Shown here in pieces: positions 1 through 7,597 of a DNA stretch of 40,364 nt. The position numbers were made by a program, and so were the translations under genes. The DNA is from Rhizobium sp. Q54 (GTDB lineage Bacteria; Pseudomonadota; Alphaproteobacteria; Rhizobiales; Beijerinckiaceae). The number at the start of each line of letters is the position of its first letter. The first letter of the stretch is position 1. The notes under the pieces were generated by a model, which saw only the letters and a list, made by a program, of their open reading frames with translations, was not told the DNA's origin and made no database searches. The stretch lies in the NCBI GenBank assembly GCA_945878875.1, contig CAMCUC010000024.1:1-40364 (forward strand). Reading direction: 5' to 3'.

Positions 1-42
1 ATGTTACGCAATTTCATGTTTAGGTGTGTCCATATGCGGCGC

Positions 43-68
43 GCCGGCCCCGCGCTTGCCGGGCCGGC
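43..68. repeat. Inverted repeat downstream of argG
   Basis: A perfect 8-bp inverted repeat (GCCGGCCC and GGGCCGGC) with a 10-nt spacer lies about 110 bp beyond the argG stop codon. It would form a strong GC hairpin in either transcript. There is no T-run on either side, so it is not a convincing intrinsic terminator. I see no gene in positions 1-178. Confidence 0.35.
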
Positions 69-178
69 TCAAGGTCAATGACCGATCTCGTGACGGAATA
101 CGTCCGGCTGCAAGCGACGCCGAATTACGCTTCGCCTACACCATGTTTGTCTTTTTGGAAACCCTGATGAGCGTGGCG

Positions 179-1411
179 TCAGCCGCGAAACTTCTGGTTT
201 CGCTTGGCCAAGGTCCGCAGACGGAGGGCGTTAAGCTTGATAAAGCCGGCCGCATCCCGGTGGTCGTAAGCGACGGCGCCTTCCTCGAAGGTGACGAGAT
301 CCTGATCGTAAAGCGAGTACGGACTGGTGCGACCCACCACCCATGCGCCGCCTTTATAAAGCTTGAGCCGGACCTCGCCGGTGACAAATTCCTGGCTCTT
401 GTCGATCATGAGCTGAAGCATTTCGCGCTCGGGCGAGAACCAGAAGCCGTTGTAGATCAGCTCTGCGTATTTAGGCATCAACTCGTCTTTGAGATGGGCG
501 GCGCCGCGGTCGAGCGTGATCGATTCAATGCCGCGATGCGCAATGTAGAGGATTGTTCCGCCTGGCGTTTCGTACATCCCGCGCGATTTCATGCCCACGA
601 AGCGATTCTCCACCAGATCGAGGCGACCGATTCCATTGTCGTGGCCGAGCCTGTTGAGATGGGTCAGGATCGTGGCCGGAGACATTTTGACGCCATCGAT
701 GGCGACGGGATCGCCACGCTCGAAATCAATCGTAATGTAGGTGGCTTTGTCGGGGGCGTCTTCGGGTGAAATCGTGCGTGAATAGACATAATCTGGCGTC
801 TCGTTCGCCGGATTTTCAAGGACCTTACCCTCGGAGGACGAATGCAGAAGGTTGGCGTCCACCGAGAAAGGCGCGTCGCCGCGCTTGTCGCGGGCGATCG
901 GAATCTGGTTCTTTTCAGCAAATTCGATCAGGGCCGTGCGTGAAACCAAGTCCCATTCGCGCCAAGGGGCGATCACCTTGATGTCAGGCTCAAGCGCATA
1001 ATAAGATAGCTCGAAGCGAACCTGATCGTTGCCCTTGCCGGTGGCGCCATGTGAGACCGCGTCGGCACCGACCTGCCGGGCGATCTCGATCTGCTTCTTG
1101 GCGATCAGCGGACGCGCGATTGAGGTTCCGAGCAGATACAGGCCCTCATATTGGGCGTTGGCGCGGAACATCGGGAACACGTAATCGCGGACGAATTCCT
1201 CACGCAGGTCCTTAATGAAGATATGCTCTGGCTTTATGCCCAGCAGCAGCGCCTTTTCGCGCGCTGGCTCAAGCTCTTCGCCCTGACCCAGATCTGCCGT
1301 GAACGTGACCACTTCGCAGCCATAGGTCGTGTGCAGCCATTTCAGAATGATGGAAGTGTCGAGGCCGCCTGAATAGGCTAGGACGACGCGCTTGATGCCC
1401 TTGGTCTGCAT
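179..1411 (-). CDS. argG: Argininosuccinate synthase
   Basis: This cytosolic enzyme joins citrulline and aspartate, using ATP, to make argininosuccinate, the penultimate step of arginine synthesis. The 410-residue protein begins with the N-type ATP pyrophosphatase P-loop AYSGGLDTS (residues 12-20). It also carries the family segments [13 protein letters not shown] and APWREWDL, and the length is normal for bacterial ArgG. The ATG at 1411 places the P-loop where expected and no better upstream start is visible. The gene stands alone on the minus strand, with a 142-bp gap to the divergent E1-like gene. No ARG-box or attenuator was recognised upstream. Confidence 0.97.
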   Translation of the reverse strand: MQTKGIKRVVLAYSGGLDTSIILKWLHTTYGCEVVTFTADLGQGEELEPAREKALLLGIKPEHIFIKDLREEFVRDYVFPMFRANAQYEGLYLLGTSIARPLIAKKQIEIARQVGADAVSHGATGKGNDQVRFELSYYALEPDIKVIAPWREWDLVSRTALIEFAEKNQIPIARDKRGDAPFSVDANLLHSSSEGKVLENPANETPDYVYSRTISPEDAPDKATYITIDFERGDPVAIDGVKMSPATILTHLNRLGHDNGIGRLDLVENRFVGMKSRGMYETPGGTILYIAHRGIESITLDRGAAHLKDELMPKYAELIYNGFWFSPEREMLQLMIDKSQEFVTGEVRLKLYKGGAWVVGRTSPYSLYDQDLVTFEEGAVAYDHRDAAGFIKLNALRLRTLAKRNQKFRG

Positions 1412-1553
1412 GAGGGATATCCGTTAAAAATGGTCTCGGCCTGTGAGCGGCCCGCGAAGCCCGGCACTATAGTTGCGCCTTTTGTCAGCGCAACCCGGCG
1501 ATTGGCGCGCGCACCCTCATTGCCTCCGCTCGCAGGGCTGATAGGTTGCCGCC

Positions 1554-2336
1554 ATGGTGTTTTCCAATGAAGAACTTGAACGATACGCCCGTCACATTGT
1601 CCTACGCGACGTCGGTGGCCCGGGGCAGCAGAGGCTCAAGAACGCCCGGGTGCTGGTGATCGGCGCGGGAGGCCTTGGCGCTCCTCTCCTGCAATATCTG
1701 GCGGCAGCAGGCGTAGGCACGCTGGCGTTGGTGGACGATGACGTCGTGTCGTTGTCAAACTTGCAGCGACAGGTGATTCATGGCGGGGCCGATGTTGGAC
1801 GCCCCAAAGTTGAGAGCGCCCGTGACGCAATCGCTCGTTTGAACGCCAACGTTAAAGTTGAATCTTTTCAGATGCGGCTGAACGAGGGTAATGCGCGCGA
1901 GCTGGTCAGAGGCTACGATGTCGTCGCCGATGGTTCGGATAATTTTGACACGCGCTATTGCGTGTCGGACGCCTGTTTCCACGAGGCAAAGCCGCTGATT
2001 ACGGCGGCGGTCGGCGCTTTCGACGGGTCTCTGACGACACTGAAGCCCTATGAGACGCGAGGGAACGGGATACCAAACCCCACCTACCGCTGCCTGTTCC
2101 CCGAACGCCCGCCGGCTGGCTCTGTTTCCGCCTGTTCAGAGGCAGGCGTGCTGGGCGCGCTCACAGGCGTTTTGGGAGCCATGATGGCTCTAGAGGTGAT
2201 CCGCGCAGTCGTGGGTTTTGGCGAGGGTCTCGTAGGACGCCTCCTGCTTGTGGACGCCCTAGATATGCGGTTCGAGACCCTCTCCTTTGATTGGGATCCG
2301 ACCAATCCACTCAACGGGATCAGCGAGCGGCGATAA
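1554..2336 (+). CDS. moeB: HesA/MoeB/ThiF-family E1-like sulfur-carrier-protein adenylyltransferase
   Basis: The 260-residue protein has the E1 nucleotide-binding fold: GAGGLG at 37-42, DDDVVSLSNLQRQ at 61-73, and SDNFDTRY at 128-135. The likely catalytic cysteine is in SACSEAGV (C194). Family members adenylate the C-terminal glycine of MoaD (molybdopterin) or ThiS (thiamine). The paired CxxC zinc ligands of E. coli MoeB are absent; only the lone C180 of YRCLFPE remains, which I believe is common in rhizobial homologues. No moa or thi gene is adjacent, so the choice between MoeB and ThiF rests on similarity alone. The 3' end overlaps the convergent ridA gene by 17 bp. Confidence 0.85.
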   Translation: MVFSNEELERYARHIVLRDVGGPGQQRLKNARVLVIGAGGLGAPLLQYLAAAGVGTLALVDDDVVSLSNLQRQVIHGGADVGRPKVESARDAIARLNANVKVESFQMRLNEGNARELVRGYDVVADGSDNFDTRYCVSDACFHEAKPLITAAVGAFDGSLTTLKPYETRGNGIPNPTYRCLFPERPPAGSVSACSEAGVLGALTGVLGAMMALEVIRAVVGFGEGLVGRLLLVDALDMRFETLSFDWDPTNPLNGISERR

Positions 2337-2670
2337 CCGCAATCTCTACCTTGTATTCAGGAGCGGCCAAAGCCGCCTGCACTGTCGCGCGCGCGGGAGT
2401 GTCGCCAGCAGGGACCCATATGTCCCATTGCATGTTCATTTCCGGGAACGTCGCCATATCGGTGAGCCAGATAGTTGCCGAGAGGATCTTGGTCTTGTCA
2501 GAACCAGCCTGCGCCAGCAGGCTGTCGATCATTGCCAGAATTTCAGCTGTCTGCTCGCCAACGCCTTTGCCTTTGGTCTGATCTGCGACCTGCCCGGCGA
2601 GATAAACAGTGTTACCGTGGGCGACGGCCTTGCTCATGCGCGGGCCTATTCCAATGCGTTCAATCGTCAT
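2320..2670 (-). CDS. RidA/YjgF family protein (enamine/imine deaminase-like)
   Basis: The 116-residue protein is a typical single-domain RidA (chorismate-mutase-like trimer) with GNTVYLAGQVA near residues 19-29. The PARATVQ segment places an arginine (R94) where archetypal RidA uses Arg105 to bind the 2-imino or enamine acid. RidA proteins hydrolyse reactive 2-aminoacrylate-type intermediates released by PLP enzymes. Which Rid subgroup this belongs to, and its real substrate, cannot be read from the sequence. The start is ATG at 2670, preceded by a weak AAAGAG element. The 3' end overlaps moeB by 17 bp. Confidence 0.85.
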   Translation of the reverse strand: MTIERIGIGPRMSKAVAHGNTVYLAGQVADQTKGKGVGEQTAEILAMIDSLLAQAGSDKTKILSATIWLTDMATFPEMNMQWDIWVPAGDTPARATVQAALAAPEYKVEIAVIAAR

Positions 2671-2704
2671 GCGCTTTTCTCTTTCAATTTTTAGATTTTA
2701 GAGT

Positions 2705-3217
2705 TCAGGATTGCGTCATGCGCGGCACAGCGCCCATGAAGTCGCGCTTTGCGAGTTCAACGCCGTTGTGGCGCAAGATTGAATAGGCCGCAGTCTGATG
2801 AAAATAGAATTGCGGCAACGCCTGATGCAGCAGGAAGTCCTGACCCATCATCCGCCGTGTCGTCATGCCAGCTTTCCATGATATCTCCCGCAAGGCGCCA
2901 GCGTTTATCGCCGCCCTGTCAATGCCGTTGATGAAAGCGATCACCTTGGCTATAAGCGCCTTTAATTCGTCCGCGCTCGCCTCTTCGTTCGTCAAGGTGA
3001 GCGGATCAACGTCGCCCAGCCATGCGCAGGCTCTGTTCGCCCAATCGGAAGCGACCTGAACCTGCCGACCAAATGTGTACATGTTGGGGAAAAGACGCGC
3101 CGAGAGCAGGATCGAGGGATCGATCTTTCTCTCCGTGCAATGGGCGCTCATCTTGTCGAGAATGCCCGACGTTCCACCAAGCAATTGACTGAAAACCGGC
3201 ACAGAAGCTTCGTACAT
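2705..3217 (-). CDS. DUF1993 family protein (DinB-like fold)
   Basis: This 170-residue protein begins MYEASVPVFSQ and matches the DUF1993 pattern: an all-helical protein with ARLFPNMYTFGRQVQ near residues 40-54, a FINGID segment, and FYFHQTAAYSILRHNGV near the C-terminus. DUF1993 is related to the DinB/YfiT four-helix fold, but its activity is unknown to me. I chose the ATG at 3217 because GGGAGG lies about 7 nt upstream on the coding strand; the frame stays open to 3286 but without a good start. It is divergent from the class II aldolase across a 241-bp intergenic region that holds DnaA-box-like repeats. The promoter must lie in that region. Confidence 0.8.
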   Translation of the reverse strand: MYEASVPVFSQLLGGTSGILDKMSAHCTERKIDPSILLSARLFPNMYTFGRQVQVASDWANRACAWLGDVDPLTLTNEEASADELKALIAKVIAFINGIDRAAINAGALREISWKAGMTTRRMMGQDFLLHQALPQFYFHQTAAYSILRHNGVELAKRDFMGAVPRMTQS

Positions 3218-3290
3218 AACCCGCCCTCCCTGTTCGCAAAGCGTTAACGGATCAATCTCAGGCTCGCAAGAGACGTAGCGACGCAATTAC

Positions 3291-3321
3291 TGTGGAAACA
3301 GTGTGGATTATTTGTGGATAA
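3291..3321. promoter_or_regulatory. Three phased TGTGGA repeats including a perfect DnaA box
   Basis: TGTGGA occurs at 3291, 3302 and 3313, exactly 11 bp apart. The third copy, TGTGGATAA at 3313-3321, is the exact reverse complement of the DnaA-box consensus TTATCCACA. The second, TGTGGATTA at 3302-3310, differs from the box at one position, and the first, TGTGGAAAC, at two. They lie on one face of the helix in the divergent 241-bp intergenic region (3218-3458), followed by a T-rich stretch around 3351-3362. DnaA binding, for replication or transcription control, is inferred. Confidence 0.6.
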
Positions 3322-3458
3322 TCTGGCGCGCTCCGACTCTCGATGTTCCTTTGGGAGTTTTTTGAGGCTCTGAATTCTCAAAGCAGACTACTTGCGTCCC
3401 ATGAACAAATGAGCGACGACGAAAGTGAAAAAACTTTTGAAGACAGGGAGAGACGCGA

Positions 3459-4157
3459 ATGACCAAGGATGAAGCAAGGCAAAAACTCATCGACGCTGGT
3501 TTGGTGATGGATGCAGCCGGAATGGGCGATTTCACGCGCGGCCATGTTTCGGTCCGTGTCCCAGACGACGCTGGCCATTTTTACATGAAGCCGCACAGCT
3601 ACGGGCTTGATGAAATCACCATGGAAAACATGGTGACATGCAACCTTGAGGGTGAAAAGATTGCTGGCGGCGGCCCCCGTCACAGCGAAGTCTACATCCA
3701 TTCCGAAATATTCAAAGTCCGTCCCGAAGTGAACGCTGTTATCCACGCGCACCCCAAGCATGCGGTCGCATTGTCGACCACAGGGCGTCCCTTGCGCCCG
3801 TGGAGCCAGCCCAGCGCCGTCTTCGCCGATGGCATTGGTACCTACACGGATACGATTGACCTGATCCGCTCCAAAGAAATGGGCGCAGGCGTGGCGAAGG
3901 CTCTCGGTCAGCTTAAGGCCTGCTATTTGCGCAACCATGGCGTGGCGGTCGTCGGGCGGACGCTTGAGGAGTGCGTCATCCTCACCATCATGCTTGAGAA
4001 CGCCTGCGAAATTCAGTTGCTCGTGGAAGCTGCCGGCGCCGCTGGCGAGGAATTCCCGCCTGAGGATATTCTGAAGCTTCATGACAAAATTGCGCGCCCC
4101 GAGCAGCATACGATCAATTTTGACTACCTCGTGCGCAAGGCTCGCAGAGCTCTCTGA
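3459..4157 (+). CDS. Class II aldolase/adducin family protein
   Basis: The 232-residue protein is a zinc-dependent class II aldolase/adducin domain of the L-fuculose-phosphate aldolase type. Visible metal and catalytic positions are SEVYIH with E77, HAHPKH at 96-101 (H96 and H98 as zinc ligands), and RNHGV with H160 as the third ligand. Members cleave sugar phosphates or related hydroxy-keto acids; the substrate here is unknown because no kinase or isomerase is adjacent. A GGGAGAG Shine-Dalgarno lies 7 nt before the ATG. The gene is followed by an intrinsic terminator placed inside the convergent yqaA-like gene. Confidence 0.88.
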   Translation: MTKDEARQKLIDAGLVMDAAGMGDFTRGHVSVRVPDDAGHFYMKPHSYGLDEITMENMVTCNLEGEKIAGGGPRHSEVYIHSEIFKVRPEVNAVIHAHPKHAVALSTTGRPLRPWSQPSAVFADGIGTYTDTIDLIRSKEMGAGVAKALGQLKACYLRNHGVAVVGRTLEECVILTIMLENACEIQLLVEAAGAAGEEFPPEDILKLHDKIARPEQHTINFDYLVRKARRAL

Positions 4158-4164
4158 CGAGGAC

Positions 4165-4602
4165 TTATATGAGCCCGCTCACGGCGGCCGCTACTACAAT
4201 GTAGCGGCCGGTTTTTGCGATTGAGACCAGCGGAATGAAGATGTGGAGCGGCTCGCGCATGGCACCAGCTGCAACGGTCAGCAGATCCCCAAATATTGGC
4301 GCCCAGCTCAACAAAAGAGAGGCGCGCCCCCACTTGCGGTACCATCCTTGGGCGCGCGCAAGAGTCTCTGGCTTTACCTTCATGCGGCCCACGTAATCTG
4401 GGTTTGCGCCCAATCGTCCCAACCACCAATTGACGATTGATCCCAAAACATTCCCCAGACTCGCGGCCCCAATGAGGAGCGCCCACGACTCCTCGCTCAA
4501 CGCCAGCGCAGCAGCCAGAGCGCCTTCTGACGCGACGGGAAGAATGGTCGCGGCCAGAAAGGCGGTTGTAAAGAGACTAAACGGCAGGCTGAAAGACAGC
4601 AT
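4165..4602 (-). CDS. YqaA/DedA-family (SNARE-associated) inner-membrane protein
   Basis: The 145-residue protein has about four hydrophobic segments and the short YqaA version of the DedA/VTT domain. It shows an N-terminal segment with TILPVASEGALAAALA, a central SLGNVLGSIVNWWLGR, and the re-entrant-like WAPIFGDLLTVAAGAMR. DedA-superfamily proteins are linked to lipid (polyprenyl-phosphate or phospholipid) translocation and membrane homeostasis; the role of the YqaA branch is not established. The start codon lies 2 bp after the stop of the upstream oxidoreductase gene, so the two are probably co-transcribed. Its last codons contain the terminator of the opposite aldolase gene. Confidence 0.85.
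   Translation of the reverse strand: MLSFSLPFSLFTTAFLAATILPVASEGALAAALALSEESWALLIGAASLGNVLGSIVNWWLGRLGANPDYVGRMKVKPETLARAQGWYRKWGRASLLLSWAPIFGDLLTVAAGAMREPLHIFIPLVSIAKTGRYIVVAAAVSGLI
4185..4216 (+). terminator. Intrinsic terminator for the class II aldolase gene
   Basis: A perfect 10-bp stem (CGGCCGCTAC at 4185-4194 and GTAGCGGCCG at 4201-4210) with a 6-nt loop is followed by GTTTTT on the plus strand. It lies 28 bp after the aldolase stop codon and wholly inside the 3' end of the opposite-strand yqaA-like gene. Confidence 0.8.
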
Positions 4603-4604
4603 TC

Positions 4605-5588
4605 TCAGGCGGTTCTGACGATCACATGGCCCGTGCCCGATTGCGCCTCGGCAAACTTATGAGCCTGCGCCAGTTCGGACAGAGGAAAGCTCCCCGCGAT
4701 CCGGTGCTGAAGAGCGCCGGCTGCCTGAGCCCGCAGAACGCCCGCACATGTTTCTTCGATCACGTCAGGCCGGAGCGAATAGACGAAGACAAACTGAAGT
4801 GAGAGATTGCGGGCGCGGCGCGGCGCGAGCGTGATGGTCGCCTGAGGTGCGGACGCCGCGCCATAGGAAGCGATGCCGCCGCCATCGGCCACGATGCGCT
4901 CGTTCATCCCCAGATTTCCGAGGAAATCAATTTCGATCACTCGATCAACGCCCCGTCCACGGGTCTCCGCCATCAACCTAACCTCAAGGTCGCCCTCGAG
5001 ACGGTCGAGGCAAACGTAGGCCCCGAGCGCGCGCGCCATGGCGCATTTCTCTGGACCGCTGGCGTTGGCGATCACGTGTGCGCCACCCCATTTGGCCAAT
5101 TGCACGGCATAAGCCCCAACGCGTCCCAAGGCTGCGGGGATGTAGACAGTCTGGCCGTTGACCGGCCCATTGGCGAAGACGGAGCGATAGGCGGTCATTG
5201 CGGGTATCCCGAAACAGGCTCCCTCTTCGAAACCCGCTTCGTCCGGGAGTGGGCGCACATGCGCTGCGGGCAGTGATACAAACTCCGCCGCCGTGCCGAA
5301 CGGCCTTCCCCATTGCGCACCAAACACCCAGACGCGGTCGCCGATTTTGAAGCCGCTGGTGCCCGTCCCCAATGCTGCGACCACGCCTGCGCCGTCCGAA
5401 TGCGGGATCACTCTGGGAAACTCGATCCCCGCCTTCACATTGGCGCGGCGCTTGTAATCTGAGGGATTGATTCCCGATGTATATAGGCGGACCAGAATTT
5501 CTCCGGATGCCGCAACAGGATTGGGCATGTCGCCGATCTGAAAAACCTCCTCAGCCGCCCCACATGATTCGTACCAACCAGCTCGCAT
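4605..5588 (-). CDS. NADPH:quinone reductase-like zinc-independent MDR oxidoreductase
   Basis: The 327-residue protein belongs to the medium-chain dehydrogenase/reductase superfamily, quinone oxidoreductase branch. It has GEILVRLYTSGINPSDYKRR near the N-terminus, GDRVWVFG, then a Rossmann cofactor domain entered by ALGRVGAYAVQLAKWGGA. It lacks the cysteine and histidine set that binds catalytic zinc in alcohol dehydrogenases, so NADPH-dependent reduction of a quinone or enone is the likely chemistry. I chose the ATG at 5588 (MRAGWYES); an alternative lies four codons upstream at 5600. It is the first gene of a pair with the YqaA-like gene and is divergent from bioM across 83 bp. Confidence 0.85.
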   Translation of the reverse strand: MRAGWYESCGAAEEVFQIGDMPNPVAASGEILVRLYTSGINPSDYKRRANVKAGIEFPRVIPHSDGAGVVAALGTGTSGFKIGDRVWVFGAQWGRPFGTAAEFVSLPAAHVRPLPDEAGFEEGACFGIPAMTAYRSVFANGPVNGQTVYIPAALGRVGAYAVQLAKWGGAHVIANASGPEKCAMARALGAYVCLDRLEGDLEVRLMAETRGRGVDRVIEIDFLGNLGMNERIVADGGGIASYGAASAPQATITLAPRRARNLSLQFVFVYSLRPDVIEETCAGVLRAQAAGALQHRIAGSFPLSELAQAHKFAEAQSGTGHVIVRTA

Positions 5589-5671
5589 TTGCTCCCCCAC
5601 GATCCCGGCGACGACATTTCACAGCATGAACCGCAGTTCGCTTTGCCGCAGCTGCGCCCGATGCTACAGGG

Positions 5672-6421
5672 ATGTGCCCCTTGGACCAAGTCATGACGCT
5701 TACTTCCGTTGATGCTGCTATTTTGTTCGACCATGTGACTTTCGCACGTGGTCCGGAGCGCCTTTTCTCTGATCTGAGCCTTTGCCTCAGCGAGCGTAGG
5801 ATCGGTTTACTGGGTGACAATGGCGCCGGCAAAAGCACATTCCTGCGCCTGACGAACGGACTTCTCGCACCTCACTCGGGCCGGGTTCTCGTTGACGGGA
5901 TAGACACCGCGCTTGATAGCGCAGCCGCCATGCGCAAGGTTGGTTTTGTGTTCCAGAATCCGGACCACCAGATCGTTTTTCCAACAGTGCTGGAGGAAGT
6001 CGCCTTCGGCTTTCGTGCGCGGGGCTCTTCCGCCGCCCATAGCTGCGAGCAAGCGATCCGCGCTCTGGCGCAGCACGGGTGCGCGCACTGGAAAGACGCA
6101 GGCGTCCATGAATTGTCGGATGGCCAGCGACAACGTCTGTGCATCGTCTCCGTCGTGGCGCTGGAGCCAGACATTCTTGTTATGGATGAACCTTTCGCCA
6201 GTCTCGATCTGCCCACCCGCCTTGGCCTGTCGAACATGCTGGCGACGCTGCCGCAGCGGATGTTGATCGCCAGCCATGACCTTGATCTGCTGGCCGGTCT
6301 TGATCGCGTCATCTGGCTTCAAGATGGCGCTATTCGAGAAGACGGCCCACCAACCGATGTTCTGCCGCAATACAAGGAAGCAGCGATCGCGAACCGGCGT
6401 CACGAGGATTTTTTTCCATGA
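5672..6421 (+). CDS. bioM: BioM, ATPase of the ECF biotin transporter
   Basis: This 249-residue ABC ATPase energises the BioMNY biotin importer. It has Walker A GDNGAGKST (48-56), the ECF-type Q-loop FVFQNPDHQIVFPTV (Q95), Walker B DILVMDEP (167-174) and a switch histidine in IASHDLD. The signature motif is LSDGQ (148-152) rather than LSGGQ. Identification as BioM rests on the downstream bioN and bioY genes. The stop codon overlaps the bioN start (ATGA). An alternative start is the ATG at 5693; neither start has a strong Shine-Dalgarno. No BioR-type box (TTATnnATAA) was found in the 83-bp upstream region. Confidence 0.92.
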   Translation: MCPLDQVMTLTSVDAAILFDHVTFARGPERLFSDLSLCLSERRIGLLGDNGAGKSTFLRLTNGLLAPHSGRVLVDGIDTALDSAAAMRKVGFVFQNPDHQIVFPTVLEEVAFGFRARGSSAAHSCEQAIRALAQHGCAHWKDAGVHELSDGQRQRLCIVSVVALEPDILVMDEPFASLDLPTRLGLSNMLATLPQRMLIASHDLDLLAGLDRVIWLQDGAIREDGPPTDVLPQYKEAAIANRRHEDFFP

Positions 6422-7017
6422 TCGGCGTGCCTTTGTCGAAGCGAACGTGGCTCCACAAGCTTCCTGCCGGATTCAAGCTGCTTTTCATCGCAGGTGCGAC
6501 TGTAGTTTTCTTCTGGGTTGAAGATCCCCTCGTTCTGCTCGCCTCGCTGGTCCTCGTGCTCCTCGTTTATTTTGCGCTTGGGCGTGAAGCCGTCCTGCGG
6601 CTGAAGCTTTTCAGACTCATGCTACCCATCCTGGCTATTGTCGGGGCTTTTCAATTCCTCGCCTCCGGCCCAGCCGAGGCGCTGGCGTCCGTGTCGCGCC
6701 TGGCGCTTATGGTTCTTCTTGCCGATCTTGTGAGCATGACGACGCCGATGATAGCGATGATGGACGCTTTTCTCCCGGTCCTGCGACCCTTGCGCTACAC
6801 TGGGCTTGATCCATCCCAGCTTGCGCTCGCCTTTGCTTTGGTAATTCGCTTTGTCCCTGTGCTGCTCGACGATTGGCTGCGGCGGCGGGAGGCGTGGCGG
6901 GCGCGTGGCTGTTCGCACGGCTCCTGGCGGCTTGTTGCGCCGTGGATGGCTGGCCTCTTGAGGATTGCTGATCGTATCGCTGAATCACTGGACTCCCGTG
7001 GGCTTCGTCCAAGGTAA
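6418..7017 (+). CDS. bioN: BioN, transmembrane EcfT component of the biotin transporter
   Basis: The 199-residue integral membrane protein has four to five hydrophobic segments in its first two-thirds, including VFFWVEDPLVLLASLVLVLL. A C-terminal helical region follows that carries the paired Ala/Ser-Arg-Gly motifs which couple EcfT proteins to the ATPase: WRARGCS and SLDSRGLR. It forms the scaffold between BioM and BioY. Its ATG overlaps the bioM stop by 4 bp, indicating translational coupling. The length is normal for BioN, which is shorter than general EcfT proteins. Confidence 0.92.
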   Translation: MIGVPLSKRTWLHKLPAGFKLLFIAGATVVFFWVEDPLVLLASLVLVLLVYFALGREAVLRLKLFRLMLPILAIVGAFQFLASGPAEALASVSRLALMVLLADLVSMTTPMIAMMDAFLPVLRPLRYTGLDPSQLALAFALVIRFVPVLLDDWLRRREAWRARGCSHGSWRLVAPWMAGLLRIADRIAESLDSRGLRPR

Positions 7018-7032
7018 AGCTAAAGGAATGTT

Positions 7033-7587
7033 ATGCAAACGCGTGATCTTGTTAGAGTGTCGCTATTTGCCGCGTTGATTGGAGCGCTTGGCCTTGCGCC
7101 ACGTTTTGACTTGCCGATCGCAGCTGGCGTGCCGGTTACGGCTCAAACGCTGGGGGTTATGCTGGCGGGCGTCATCCTTGGAGCGCGCCTTGGCGCGACA
7201 TCTGTTGCGCTCTTTCTATTCGTCGTCGCCTGCGGCGCTCCGCTATTGTCGGGCGGACGCGGCGGTCTTGGCGTCTTCGTAGGTCCCACGGCGGGATATT
7301 TGATTGGCTGGATCGCGGGCGCCTGGGTGGTTGGTGCAATGATGCGTGTCCTCCCGTTCAAATCCGAATTCACGTCAGCCCTTATCGCGTCGGTCTTCGG
7401 CGGCATTTTTATTATACATCTTTTCGGGACGCCTTGGCTGGCCTGGTCGACGGGTCTCAGCGTCAAGAATGCGGCGATTGCGTCGGCGACCCTCTTGCCG
7501 GGCGACACATTGAAGGCGATAGCAACCGCCTTCATCGCGCAGACTTATCTTCAAACGTTTTCGCCTGCAGCGGGCGCCCGTGCATGA
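7033..7587 (+). CDS. bioY: BioY, biotin-binding S component
   Basis: The 184-residue, six-helix membrane protein binds biotin for the BioMNY complex. Family marks are PVTAQTLGVMLAGVILG, the conserved GGRGGLGVFVGPTAGYL loop, and the C-terminal PGDTLKA with the lysine that helps bind biotin in BioY structures. A good Shine-Dalgarno (AAAGGA) lies 6 nt before the ATG at 7033. The gene sits 15 bp after bioN, and the ligase frame begins within or just after its 3' end. BioY together with BioMN gives high-affinity uptake; BioY alone can transport in some species. Confidence 0.95.
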   Translation: MQTRDLVRVSLFAALIGALGLAPRFDLPIAAGVPVTAQTLGVMLAGVILGARLGATSVALFLFVVACGAPLLSGGRGGLGVFVGPTAGYLIGWIAGAWVVGAMMRVLPFKSEFTSALIASVFGGIFIIHLFGTPWLAWSTGLSVKNAAIASATLLPGDTLKAIATAFIAQTYLQTFSPAAGARA

Positions 7588-7597
7588 CGTGTTGCAT

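Noticed and set aside
43-68. Intrinsic terminator of argG
   Set aside because: The hairpin is strong but has no T-run on either strand and lies over 100 bp from the stop.
26-769. A 247-codon plus-strand frame at the left edge
   Set aside because: Most of it is antisense to argG, no recognisable domain is present, and the only start context is poor.
5589-5671. A BioR or BirA operator in front of bioM
   Set aside because: No TTATnnATAA-type palindrome or BirA-like long palindrome is visible in the 83-bp gap.
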